In this document: positions 9,100-17,523 of the stretch, one piece after another | How the letters are laid out: every line of letters starts with the position of its first letter | Position numbering within the stretch: the first letter of the stretch is position 1 | Assembly (NCBI GenBank): GCA_025517485.1 | Contig: JAOPKB010000001.1 | Coordinates: 248,001-312,000, forward strand | Direction of reading: 5' to 3' | From: Natronoglomus mannanivorans | Lineage (GTDB): Archaea; Halobacteriota; Halobacteria; Halobacteriales; Natrialbaceae | DNA: 64,000 nucleotides | Translations under genes and position numbers: made by a program | Notes under the pieces: generated by a model | Database searches by the model: none | The model's input: only the letters and a program-made list of their open reading frames with translations | Told to the model about the DNA's origin: nothing

Positions 9100-10266
9100 A
9101 TGAAACTCGCACTCATCGGTTTCGGACAGGCAGGCGGAAAGATCGTCGACAAGTTCATCGAATACGACCGGGCGACCGAGAGCGGCTTCGTCACGGGGGC
9201 GATCGCCGTCAACTCGGCGAGCGTCGATCTGCAGGGACTCGAGCACGTCCCGGAGGACAACCAGGTCCTGATCGGCCAGTCTCGCGTGAAGGGACACGGC
9301 GTCGGCGCCGACAACGAACTCGGCGCGGAGATCGCCGAGGCGGACGTCGGTGAGATCCAGAGCACGCTCGACAAGATACCGGTCCACGAGATCGACGCGT
9401 TCCTCGTCGTCGCCGGAATGGGCGGCGGGACGGGATCTGGCGGCGCACCCGTGCTCGCGAAACATCTCAAACGACTCTACACAGCACCCGTCTTCGGACT
9501 GGGAGTCCTTCCCGGTACCGACGAGGGCGGAATTTACACGCTCAACGCCGCCCGATCGTTCCAGACGTTCGTCCGCGAAGTGGACAACCTGCTGGTCTTC
9601 GACAACGACTCCTGGAGACAGACCGGCGAGTCGGTCGGCAGCGGCTACGACCGAATCAACGAGGAGATCGTCGAACGGTTCGGGATGCTCTTCGCCGCCG
9701 GCGAAGTCAGCGCGGGTGACGCGGTCGGCGAGAGCGTCGTCGACTCCTCGGAGATAATCAACACGCTCTCGGGTGGCGGCGTCTCCACGATCGGGTACGC
9801 GACCGAATCCGTCGAGACGCCGAACGCCGGCCTGCTCTCGCGATTTCTCGGCGGCAACGACGGGATCGACGAGATGTCCGCGACCAACCGGATCACGAGT
9901 CTCGTCCGAAAGGCAACCCTCGGCCGACTCACCCTCCCGTGTGACGTCTCGAGTGCCGAACGAGCGCTCGTCGTTACCGGCGGCCCGCCGTCACATCTAA
10001 ACCGGAAAGGGATCGAGCGCGGCCGATCCTGGCTCGAGGAAGAGACCGGCAGCATGGAGGTTCGCGGCGGCGACTTCCCCGATCCCGCCGGCGAGGAGGT
10101 GGAAGCGACGGTGCTGCTCTCGGGGATTTCGGAGGTCCCGCGCGTCAAACAGCTCCAGCAGGTCGCGATCGAAGCCCAGGACACGACCGCGGAGATCCAA
10201 CGCCAGAGTCAGGACGACCTCGCGGAGCTGGTCGATACCGGCGAGGAACTCGAGGCGCTGTTCTGA
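9100..10266 (+). CDS. cetZ: CetZ-family tubulin-like GTPase
   Basis: 388 residues. Begins MKLALIGFGQAGGKIVD, the CetZ version of the tubulin/FtsZ nucleotide-binding start, with the G-box GMGGGTGSGGAP at residues 107-117. CetZ proteins are cytoskeletal GTPases that control cell shape and motility in haloarchaea and are distinct from FtsZ1/FtsZ2. Length is usual for the family. Start chosen at the ATG with a strong Shine-Dalgarno site. Which paralogue (CetZ1 or another) cannot be decided from this sequence alone. The gene stands alone, divergent from its left neighbour. Confidence 0.93.
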   Translation: MKLALIGFGQAGGKIVDKFIEYDRATESGFVTGAIAVNSASVDLQGLEHVPEDNQVLIGQSRVKGHGVGADNELGAEIAEADVGEIQSTLDKIPVHEIDAFLVVAGMGGGTGSGGAPVLAKHLKRLYTAPVFGLGVLPGTDEGGIYTLNAARSFQTFVREVDNLLVFDNDSWRQTGESVGSGYDRINEEIVERFGMLFAAGEVSAGDAVGESVVDSSEIINTLSGGGVSTIGYATESVETPNAGLLSRFLGGNDGIDEMSATNRITSLVRKATLGRLTLPCDVSSAERALVVTGGPPSHLNRKGIERGRSWLEEETGSMEVRGGDFPDPAGEEVEATVLLSGISEVPRVKQLQQVAIEAQDTTAEIQRQSQDDLAELVDTGEELEALF

Positions 10267-10387
10267 GCCGTCGGCTCCCGTCTTTCGCCTTCCAGCTCTC
10301 AGCTCTCGTCACCCACCGACCACACAACACTAAGAGCGTTGATTGTGTATTTGCGCTATCGACCGCCTCGAGCGGGTCGTTCTCTCT

Positions 10388-11395
10388 ATGACCGAACGAA
10401 CACTCCACCTCCCCGTCGCCGCACAACCGAGCGTCGAATCGCTCGTCGACCTCGCCCGGCTGGGCGAGCGCCACGGCTACGAACGAGCCTGGCTCCCGGA
10501 GACGTGGGGGCGAGACGCCGTCACCGTGTTGACCAGCATCGCTCGCGAAACCGACGAGATCGGAATCGGCTCGAGTATCCTCCCCATCTATTCGCGGTCA
10601 CCGGCGCTGCTCGGCCAGACCGCGGCGACGCTACAGGAGGTCTCCGACGGTCGCCTCCGACTCGGCCTCGGACCGAGCGGCCCCGCCGTTATCGAGGGGT
10701 GGCACGGCGTCGACTTCGATCGACCGCTCCGCCGGACTCGCGAGACGGTCGAGATCGTCCGGGCGGTACTGTCGGGCGAGACGGTCAGTTACGACGGCGA
10801 GTGTTTCTCGCTGGCGGGATTCCGGCTACGGTGTGGCCCGCCCGAGACGCCGGTCCCGATCGACGTCGCCGGCATGGGACCGAAATCCGTCGAACTCGCC
10901 GGCCGGTTCGCCGACGGCTGGCACGCCACCGTCTTCACGCCCGACGGCCTCGAGGACCGACTCGAGGATCTCGCCCGCGGTGTCGACCTCGGCGGTCGCG
11001 ACCTCGAGGACGTTCGCGTGACCCTCTCGGTGACGGCCTGTGCGCTCGCGGACGGCGAACGCGCCCGCGAACTCGCCCGTCAGCACCTCGCGTTCTACGT
11101 CGGAGCGATGGGAACCTACTACCGGGAGTCACTCGCTCGGCAGGGCTACGAGCCCGAAGCCAACGAAATCGCCGCCGCGTGGGCCAGCGGCGAACCGGAG
11201 ACGGCGACGGATCTGATCACCGACGACCTGCTGGACGACCTCGGCGCAGCGGGGACGCCCGACCGGGCTCGCGAGGAACTCGCGACGTTCGAGTCGATTG
11301 ACGGGGTCGACCGCGTCGCGATCGGGTTCCCGCGGGGTGCGGAGACCGACGAGATCGGGGCGACGCTCGAGGCGCTGGCGCCCGACGCAGACTGA
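10388..11395 (+). CDS. LLM-class F420-dependent oxidoreductase
   Basis: 335 residues forming a luciferase-like TIM barrel: SIARETDEIGIGSSILPIYS near residue 55, LRLGLGPSGPAV near 90, and a late VPIDVAGMGPKSVELAGRFADGW typical of F420-binding LLM enzymes. The reaction is a hydride transfer using coenzyme F420; the substrate is unknown. It resembles the haloarchaeal NP1902A-type group (TIGR04024). Start placed at ATG 10388, since the upstream in-frame TTG adds only a poorly conserved 15 residues. Confidence 0.88.
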   Translation: MTERTLHLPVAAQPSVESLVDLARLGERHGYERAWLPETWGRDAVTVLTSIARETDEIGIGSSILPIYSRSPALLGQTAATLQEVSDGRLRLGLGPSGPAVIEGWHGVDFDRPLRRTRETVEIVRAVLSGETVSYDGECFSLAGFRLRCGPPETPVPIDVAGMGPKSVELAGRFADGWHATVFTPDGLEDRLEDLARGVDLGGRDLEDVRVTLSVTACALADGERARELARQHLAFYVGAMGTYYRESLARQGYEPEANEIAAAWASGEPETATDLITDDLLDDLGAAGTPDRAREELATFESIDGVDRVAIGFPRGAETDEIGATLEALAPDAD

Positions 11396-11577
11396 GACGA
11401 CCGCCGCGCGGAGACGCAGTTTTTCGCCCAGAATTCGGCATCGAAAACAATGCTATTATTCGACACGACCGCCCTGAGAACGAAAACCGCAGGACTACGA
11501 GGGGTCGTGGGTATAGAGGCCACGGCTTGCACTCTCACGCAACTCTTATCCGTGCAACGCGTCTGTCTTTAGTCGTA

Positions 11578-11772
11578 ATGGCGAAAGGTAACGTTGATTT
11601 CTTCAACGACACAGGCGGCTACGGTTTCATTTCGACGGACGACGCGGACGACGACGTTTTCTTCCACATGGAAGACGTTGGCGGTCCGGACCTCGAGGAA
11701 GACACCGAGATCGAATTCGACATCGAACAGGCCCCAAAGGGTCCCCGGGCGACCAACGTCACCCGACTTTAA
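11578..11772 (+). CDS. cspA: Cold-shock domain protein CspA
   Basis: 64 residues, one OB-fold cold-shock domain. RNP1-like GGYGFIS and RNP2-like DVFFHME motifs are intact, followed by the usual C-terminus KGPRATNVTRL. Binds single-stranded nucleic acid, probably as an RNA chaperone. ATG at 11578 starts the conserved MAKGNVDFF. A second paralogue lies at 56248-56442. Confidence 0.96.
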   Translation: MAKGNVDFFNDTGGYGFISTDDADDDVFFHMEDVGGPDLEEDTEIEFDIEQAPKGPRATNVTRL

Positions 11773-11986
11773 AAACAGCGACCGGCTGTTTTCGAACACC
11801 GATTCACACGTTCACATTTTTTTGCGCCCAACGATTGCTCGAGGAGCGACTGCGTTCGACTCGAGGGCTGTGGCAGATATCGTAGGGCAACGTATCGCTG
11901 TCAGTTAATCGGGTATTACTGGGTCTTTTCTCCGACTCAGTTCTATCGAGAGTACCGCACTGACGGCAGCGTTCGTGAGAGCCCGC

Positions 11987-12424
11987 TCACTCCGAATCCG
12001 ACGGCCGGACGACACCGTCGACTGCATCGCGAAAGCCCTCACTCTCCCGATACCACAGCCAGACGCCCGCACCCGCGGTGACCAGCGAACCGACGACCAC
12101 CGCGATCATCGCCGACTGGTAGGCACCCGCGCCGTCGCCGGTCACCGCCGCGACGTTCGCGGGGTTCTCGTTGATGAAAAAGAAGTAGATCGCGAACCAG
12201 CACCCCGCAGCGGCCGAACCGAACAGCAACGGCGCACCGTAGACGTAGTTTTTCACCCAGACGAGCCCGATCCCGATCGTCGGGCCGAGATACGCCACGA
12301 GAATCATGAACTCGAGTTGTCCGTCGGTAAACTCGACGGACGCGACTGTCGCCGCGATCGCGAGCATGGCACCGCCGACGACGTGGAAGATGTACGGTAC
12401 CGTCACGATGAGTCGTTGATCCAC
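11987..12424 (-). CDS. Four-span membrane protein, unknown function
   Basis: 145 residues with four hydrophobic segments at about residues 10-28, 38-57, 64-85 and 103-125, and a short acidic C-terminus. It looks like a conserved haloarchaeal membrane protein but I do not recognise a characterised family. It is convergent with cspA and stands alone. No catalytic or metal-binding residues stand out. Confidence 0.75.
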   Translation of the reverse strand: MDQRLIVTVPYIFHVVGGAMLAIAATVASVEFTDGQLEFMILVAYLGPTIGIGLVWVKNYVYGAPLLFGSAAAGCWFAIYFFFINENPANVAAVTGDGAGAYQSAMIAVVVGSLVTAGAGVWLWYRESEGFRDAVDGVVRPSDSE

Positions 12425-12726
12425 ACGTTCTGTGTCGTGGCGTCGCTCTTAACCGTTATTGCCGTGACGAACCGACCGGGTTCGACTCGGATCGCGTTTC
12501 GCGTGCGAGCCACCGCGGTGACGCTCGTCCTGGTTCTGGTTCTGGTTCTGGTTCTGTCCTTGGCTCTAGCTCTTTCCCGAGCAATCGCCCTCGGCGTAAC
12601 CCGAAGATTGGGACACAAGAGTATTGGCGGTGGCCGGGAATCGGTCGAAATCATGGGACCGCTCGATCGGCGATCTGGAACCGGAGCCGGAGCTCGAACC
12701 GACGCTCGAGTCAGAGGTGGCGATCT
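12425..12726. other. Intergenic region with hexanucleotide repeat
   Basis: About 300 bases between a minus-strand membrane protein and the plus-strand IMPase-like gene. It contains a (CTGGTT)4 tract and the promoters of both genes should lie here; no clear TATA box was picked out and no gene is supported. Confidence 0.5.
12530..12553. repeat. Hexanucleotide microsatellite (CTGGTT)4
   Basis: Four exact CTGGTT units in a row, followed by partly decayed units (TTGGCTCTAGCTC). It is intergenic, about 180 bases before the IMPase-like gene. Confidence 0.9.
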
Positions 12727-13575
12727 GTGACGTTTCGGAGCGCGGTTTCGACGGAGGTGGAGACGGAGACGGAGACAGAGACGGTCACCGCCGCAATCGA
12801 GGCGGCACGGGCGGCCGGGAGCGCGCTCGAGGCGCTCGACGACCCGCCGACGGCTCGACCCGACGAGGTGACGGTCACGGACGTCGTCACCGAAGCGTCA
12901 CAGGACGCCGCGGACGAACTCGTCGACGTCCTCGAAACGGCGTTTCCGGACGACGCGATCTACATCCAAGAGACGCTCGTCCACGGCGAGTCCGGAACCG
13001 AGAGAGCCTGGGTCTGCGATCCGCTGGACGGCATCAGTCAGTTCGCAGCCAACGGCGACGAGTACGCCGTTTCGATTGCCCTCTTCGACGAGACGGCACC
13101 GATCCTCGGCGTCGTCTACCTACCGGCCCGAGACGATCTGTATACGGGTGTCGATGGCGGTGACGCGAGAAAGAACGGGCGGGAAGTCACCACGAGTGAC
13201 CGGCGTCGACTCCAGACGAGTACCTGTGTCTCCGGGTTCGACCTCGGCGGCAGATTCCTCCGCGGACTCGAGGAGCGTGGTGCGGCGGTGGTCCGTCAGG
13301 AATCCGCCGCCGTCAACCTCTGTGCGCTCGCCACCGGTGCGGCAGACGTCGTCTGGGAGTACGACAGTTATCCCTGGGACGTCGCCGGTGGGCTGGTCGT
13401 CGCGGAGGCTGCGGGAGCGGTCGCTATGGACACGGCCGGAAATCAGTTCGTCCCGGACAGACATCCGAGTCGCGACCACCTCCCGCTTTTGGCCACCACC
13501 CCCGCCCTCGAGGCGGACGTACGCGAGTACGCGAGCGCGTTCGTTCGGGAGGAGCGGGACGCGACCGACGACTAG
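12727..13575 (+). CDS. Divergent inositol-monophosphatase-family protein
   Basis: 282 residues with the IMPase/FBPase-like fold. The metal motif is seen as VCDPLDGISQF (D98 and D101) and the late YPWDVAGGLV supplies the last acidic ligand. Several usual residues are changed: the GEE motif is IQET (E82), the Thr of DGT is Ile103, and the upstream catalytic Asp (TEAD in relatives) is Ser58. Metal could still bind, but the water-activating Asp/Thr pair is missing, so activity is doubtful. The GTG start at 12727 leaves a Thr-Glu repeat (residues 12-19) at the N-terminus; an internal GTG is possible. It converges on the next gene with overlapping stop codons. Confidence 0.85.
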   Translation: MTFRSAVSTEVETETETETVTAAIEAARAAGSALEALDDPPTARPDEVTVTDVVTEASQDAADELVDVLETAFPDDAIYIQETLVHGESGTERAWVCDPLDGISQFAANGDEYAVSIALFDETAPILGVVYLPARDDLYTGVDGGDARKNGREVTTSDRRRLQTSTCVSGFDLGGRFLRGLEERGAAVVRQESAAVNLCALATGAADVVWEYDSYPWDVAGGLVVAEAAGAVAMDTAGNQFVPDRHPSRDHLPLLATTPALEADVREYASAFVREERDATDD

Positions 13576-14942
13576 TACGTCGACCGACGACCGAACACGA
13601 ATACGAGCAACGCGATCAACAATACGCCGGCGAGTGACTGGACGGCGGCGACGTATCGGGCCCACGCCGGAAGCTCCCTCGCCGCGGCGAGCGGGTCGAG
13701 AAACGAGACCAGACTGACGTACAGACTCTCGCCCGGTGACAGCGGATAGAGTATCGCCCCCGCGAGGACGACCACCGCCGAAACGCCGAGCACTCGCCAC
13801 GGTCCCTCTCCGTAGCGCATCACGCCACCCGAAAGCGTCGCGCCGGTCCACTTCGCGACCGCCCACTTCTTGCGGTGGCGACGACGGCGAACGGCTTTTC
13901 GCCGCCGATAGGCTCTCCTCGCTTGCTCCGGCAGCGCGTTCTGTCGCGAGAGCCGCTCGATAATCCGATATCGCCAGCCCAGTCGATCGAGATCAGTCAA
14001 CGTGGCATCGGAAAGCGATGTCGTCGATCCCCGATCGAAGCCGAATTCGGTTCGATCGTTGATCTTGGCATCGACGAAGACCGCACCGTAGACCGTCGTT
14101 CCCGAGAGGTCCGCGTCGAAGAGGTTCGCCCGAGTCAGGACGGTCCGAGTGAGCGTCGCCCCCGAGAGGTCGACGCCGCGAGCGTCAGCGTTCTCGAGCG
14201 TCGCGTCGGTGAGGTCGGAACCCGTCAGATCGGTCCCACGCAGTCGAGCATCCTCGAGAACCGCCTTCTGCAGGTCTGCATCCGACAGGTCCGCTTCGTA
14301 GCAATCGGCTCCCGACAGGGTCGCTCCACGCAGCTGTGCGTTCGCGAGTCGGGCACGACGGAGTAACGCATCGCTGAGGTCCGCGTTTCGGAGCGTCGCA
14401 CCCGCCAATCGCGTACTGATGACCGTCGCGGCGGTGAGAGTCGTTCCCGACGCTTTCGCGCCCACGAGCGAGGCACGAACCAGATCCGCATTCCGGAGGG
14501 TGGCGAACCGGAGGTCTACGTTCGAGAGGTCCGCGTGTCGGAGACGGGCCGCAGAGAGATCGGCGTACCGTAACTGGACGGTTCCGCCGGAGAGATCGCT
14601 GTCCCTGAGATCGACTCGTTCGAGGGTCGCGCCACGAAGGTCGACGTCACGGAGCCGGACGCCGCGGAGATCCGCACCAGACAGCGTCGCGTTGGCCAGC
14701 GTCGTGCCGGAGAGTGGAACCTCGGAGAGCCCGTCGACGTCCGTCAGAATCGCACCGTCGAGTCGCCGTCCCGGATTTCCCCTCGCTGTGAGCGCTTCGA
14801 CCGACTTGCCCGCGCACTCTGTGTGCCAGACACACCGGTCACCGTCCTGCCAGACCGGTCGCCAACAACAGTGACCGCCTGCACTCGTCGGGAGATCATC
14901 GGTCGGCATTTCGTACCCGCATCGTCCCGCTGTTCCGGCCAT
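13572..14942 (-). CDS. Pentapeptide-repeat membrane protein with channel-like C-terminus
   Basis: 456 residues in three parts. Residues 1-45 are a Cys/His-rich module (CGYEMP, GHCCW, DRCVWHTEC) likely to bind zinc. Residues 60-310 are about 45 pentapeptide repeats of the A(D/N)Lxx type, which fold as a right-handed beta-helix. The C-terminus has a basic segment (RRKAVRRRRHRKKWAVAKW) and two membrane spans separated by a re-entrant-like stretch, arranged like a two-span potassium channel, but the T-x-G-Y-G-D filter is absent (VSFLDPLAAAREL instead). Function unknown; see findings. Its stop codon overlaps that of the convergent IMPase-like gene in a CTAG. Confidence 0.88.
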   Translation of the reverse strand: MAGTAGRCGYEMPTDDLPTSAGGHCCWRPVWQDGDRCVWHTECAGKSVEALTARGNPGRRLDGAILTDVDGLSEVPLSGTTLANATLSGADLRGVRLRDVDLRGATLERVDLRDSDLSGGTVQLRYADLSAARLRHADLSNVDLRFATLRNADLVRASLVGAKASGTTLTAATVISTRLAGATLRNADLSDALLRRARLANAQLRGATLSGADCYEADLSDADLQKAVLEDARLRGTDLTGSDLTDATLENADARGVDLSGATLTRTVLTRANLFDADLSGTTVYGAVFVDAKINDRTEFGFDRGSTTSLSDATLTDLDRLGWRYRIIERLSRQNALPEQARRAYRRRKAVRRRRHRKKWAVAKWTGATLSGGVMRYGEGPWRVLGVSAVVVLAGAILYPLSPGESLYVSLVSFLDPLAAARELPAWARYVAAVQSLAGVLLIALLVFVFGRRSTY

Positions 14943-15077
14943 CCTCTGCGAGATGTGCTCGCCGTCACTTATAGTTCGTTGCCGTCGACTCGCGGGAGCC
15001 GGTCTCGAACTCGAGCGTTCGCCGTCGATTCCAGATCGGCGGCGTCGTCGCTGCCATCGACGGTCGACGTGGCGATC

Positions 15078-15764
15078 TCACTCGATCGTCTCGATGTCAC
15101 CACGCCGTCCGTCGAGCACCCCGAACCGCTCGCCACGGCGCCGCTCGAGCCAGCGGAGCAATCGCTCGGCCCACTCGAGTTTTCGAGCTTTCATCGGGTC
15201 GACGGTCGGGTCGTCGAAGTCCCAGCCGACGAACACCAGCTGTCGTGCACCAAGATGATCCGCCAGAAACGCCGCGCGGTCGCCGTCGGTGAAGCCGCCG
15301 GTGTTCACGACCGGGCCGACGGGTTCGGCCTGCGTCGTCGGGAGCACGGACGCGTCCGCACAGTCGGGAACCACGGCCTCCACCGCCGGAACGTTGTCAC
15401 CGTGGGCGTGGACCGCGACGGGTGTCCCCCGATGGGTAAGCCGGCGAACTGTCTCGGGGTTCTTGTCGAGATCCGTGATCATGCAGTCGACGGCTATCCC
15501 ACGCTCTTCGAGCACGTCGACCGCGGTCGAGGCGGCGAAGACGAGGTCCGCCTCGCGAGCACGCTCGAGTCGGTCGGGGGACTCGAGTGACGGGCCAGCG
15601 CCGGCGATCGCGACGGTCGCCCCTTCGACGTCGGCGAGGCGTTCCATCTCGAACGGTGTCGTCAGGGAGGCGAGGACGTCGCGTGCGCGTTCGTCGGCTC
15701 GTCGATCGAAGCCGAACGACTGCAGAATTCGCTCGTAGACCGGGTTCCACTCGTCGTACTCCAT
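15078..15764 (-). CDS. mptE: 6-hydroxymethyl-7,8-dihydropterin pyrophosphokinase MptE
   Basis: 228 residues, DUF115 family. Archaeal MptE transfers pyrophosphate from ATP to 6-hydroxymethyl-dihydropterin in folate/methanopterin-type pterin synthesis, replacing bacterial FolK. Seen here: VAIAGAGPSLESPDRL near residue 45, CMITDLDKNPETV near 90, and VVNTGGFTDGDRAAFLA near 155. Start set at MEYDEWNP (15764), the usual family N-terminus; an ATG nine codons upstream adds unconserved residues. A TATA-like CTTATTG lies 30 bases upstream. Confidence 0.9.
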   Translation of the reverse strand: MEYDEWNPVYERILQSFGFDRRADERARDVLASLTTPFEMERLADVEGATVAIAGAGPSLESPDRLERAREADLVFAASTAVDVLEERGIAVDCMITDLDKNPETVRRLTHRGTPVAVHAHGDNVPAVEAVVPDCADASVLPTTQAEPVGPVVNTGGFTDGDRAAFLADHLGARQLVFVGWDFDDPTVDPMKARKLEWAERLLRWLERRRGERFGVLDGRRGDIETIE

Positions 15765-16116
15765 TCGCTTCGCTGTTTGACGTAGCGCCACAATAAGTCC
15801 GCGTTGTGGGCCGGGTTCGCCTCCAAAGTACCCCTACCCAGGAGGCTGCCCGGCTTCCACTCCTCTCTTTCGAAGCCTTCGGTATAAGCTTTCTCTTACC
15901 TGATGATCTGTTCGAGTGCGTTCACTAGTGCCGGAAATTTCGGCGTGGAACCGACGATTTGGGGAGAAAATCGCGTTTTCCCTGTCGAATTACCGACGAG
16001 TACGCGCTCCCCAACATCGAGTTCGACATCGACTCCGCTCGGTCGCGACCGACACCTCGAGAGGGCGGCGGCGGACGAACAGGCTCTTTTTGTCTCCCCA
16101 CGCGAAACCACCCGAT
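15765..16116. other. Divergent intergenic region
   Basis: About 350 bases between mptE (minus) and a zinc-ligand protein (plus). It includes the mptE TATA-like element near 15791-15797 and an AT-richer patch around 15885-15910. I see no gene. Confidence 0.5.
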
Positions 16117-16668
16117 ATGGCTAAAGTCAGCATCGGCATGCTCGGCTGGCGCTTCGACGAGGAAAACATCCTCGACGAGGACGGCGAGTTCCTCCCGCTC
16201 GAGGAGATGCCGCCGAACGACCGCGAGCGGATCGTCCGTCTGGGTTCGATATATAACGCGCCCTGTAACGCGTGCTGGTTGATTCACGGTGACGGGAACA
16301 TAGACGATTGTAACACCGCCCAGTACGTCTACGGCGAACCGCTCTCGGAGGTGTTGCTCTGTGAGGCCCACGAACCGGACTTCGTCTACTGGTTCCGCGA
16401 GGACGGCGGCAGCGAGTACCGCGGTACCGAGGAGTTCGAGGACGCCTTCTACGAGTGGTTCCTCGACGGGAATCGCGCGCCCGACGGCTACGAAGGGATG
16501 GAGTACGTCGAAACCGATCCGGACGACCTCCCGAAACCGCCAGAGGTGGATTCCGAGGAGTACAGCGAGCTCGAGGGTGACGACGTCTCCGACCGCGTCG
16601 GCCTCACCGACGAGGAGATCGCCGAAAGCGGCGTCGACTTCGGGTCGGAGTATCCCGGCGGCCGATGA
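16117..16668 (+). CDS. Conserved haloarchaeal protein with Cys/His metal site
   Basis: 183 residues, acidic. Residues 48-90 hold CNACWLIHGD, DDCNTAQ and LLCEAHEPDF, a C-x2-C...C...C-x2-H pattern that could bind zinc or iron. The remainder is acidic with no recognisable domain. The stop overlaps the ATG of the TrmJ-like methyltransferase by four bases, so the two are translationally coupled, which may link it to RNA modification. Start at ATG 16117, chosen because the frame upstream reads as non-coding. Confidence 0.78.
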   Translation: MAKVSIGMLGWRFDEENILDEDGEFLPLEEMPPNDRERIVRLGSIYNAPCNACWLIHGDGNIDDCNTAQYVYGEPLSEVLLCEAHEPDFVYWFREDGGSEYRGTEEFEDAFYEWFLDGNRAPDGYEGMEYVETDPDDLPKPPEVDSEEYSELEGDDVSDRVGLTDEEIAESGVDFGSEYPGGR

Positions 16669-17456
16669 GCGACGACGGTAAACCGGATCGCGACCGCACA
16701 CCACCCCGAACTCGAACACGAACGCCTACGACTCCGGCCGTCGCCGTCGTCGACGCCCAGACACCGGGCAACGTCGGCACGATCGCTCGAGCCATGAAGA
16801 ACTTCGGCTTCGAGGAGTTGCTCCTGATCGACCCGCCGGAACTCGATCCCGACGGCGAGGCCTACGGGTTCGCCGGACACGCTCGCGACGACGTGCTCCC
16901 GAACGCGGTCGAAACGACGTTCGACGATCTCGTCGCTAACTACCACACGATCGGCTGTACGGCCGTCACCAACGAGGACGACGACAATCACGTCCGCTTT
17001 CCGTTCTCGACACCCGCCGACCTCGCCGAGCGACTGCCGGCGGTCGACGGCCCGACGGCTCTGGTCTTCGGTCGCGAACGCGTCGGCCTGACCAACGCGG
17101 AACTCGCCCGAATCGACGAAATCTGTTCGATTCCCGCCAGCGAGGAGTACCCCGCACTCAACCTCGGCCAGGCCGCGACCATTACTCTCTACGAACTTCG
17201 CGAACTCGCACTCGAGGGCGGGAGAACGCAACTCCCCGATCTCGAGCGAGTCAGAGCACCGGAACCGCTCCTCGAGCGACTCTACGACCAGTGGGACGAC
17301 CTCCTCGTGGAACTGAACCATCCCGAAGAGAAACGCGAGAAGACGATGCGGATGGTTCGACGGGTGTACGGTCGCGTCGACCTGACCGAACGCGAAGCGA
17401 CCACGTTTCTCGGACTCCTGCGACGGGCGACCGAGCGGCCGGATCGGAAAGAGTGA
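16665..17456 (+). CDS. trmJ: tRNA 2'-O-methyltransferase, TrmJ type (SPOUT)
   Basis: 263 residues, SPOUT class. Motif 1 is DAQTPGNVGTIARAMKNFGF, motif 2 ALVFGRERVGLTNAEL, and motif 3 IPASEEYPALNLGQAATITL; together they form the trefoil-knot SAM site. In archaea TrmJ methylates the 2'-O of C32 in tRNA. The N-terminal extension of about 20 residues is Thr/Arg/Pro-rich. It overlaps the upstream gene by ATGA. Confidence 0.9.
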   Translation: MSDDGKPDRDRTPPRTRTRTPTTPAVAVVDAQTPGNVGTIARAMKNFGFEELLLIDPPELDPDGEAYGFAGHARDDVLPNAVETTFDDLVANYHTIGCTAVTNEDDDNHVRFPFSTPADLAERLPAVDGPTALVFGRERVGLTNAELARIDEICSIPASEEYPALNLGQAATITLYELRELALEGGRTQLPDLERVRAPEPLLERLYDQWDDLLVELNHPEEKREKTMRMVRRVYGRVDLTEREATTFLGLLRRATERPDRKE

Positions 17457-17523
17457 GTGCGGGCCGATAATGTAATTCGAGCGGCCAGAACTGGCATATA
17501 CCGGCTCTGGACAGGAGTACGTA

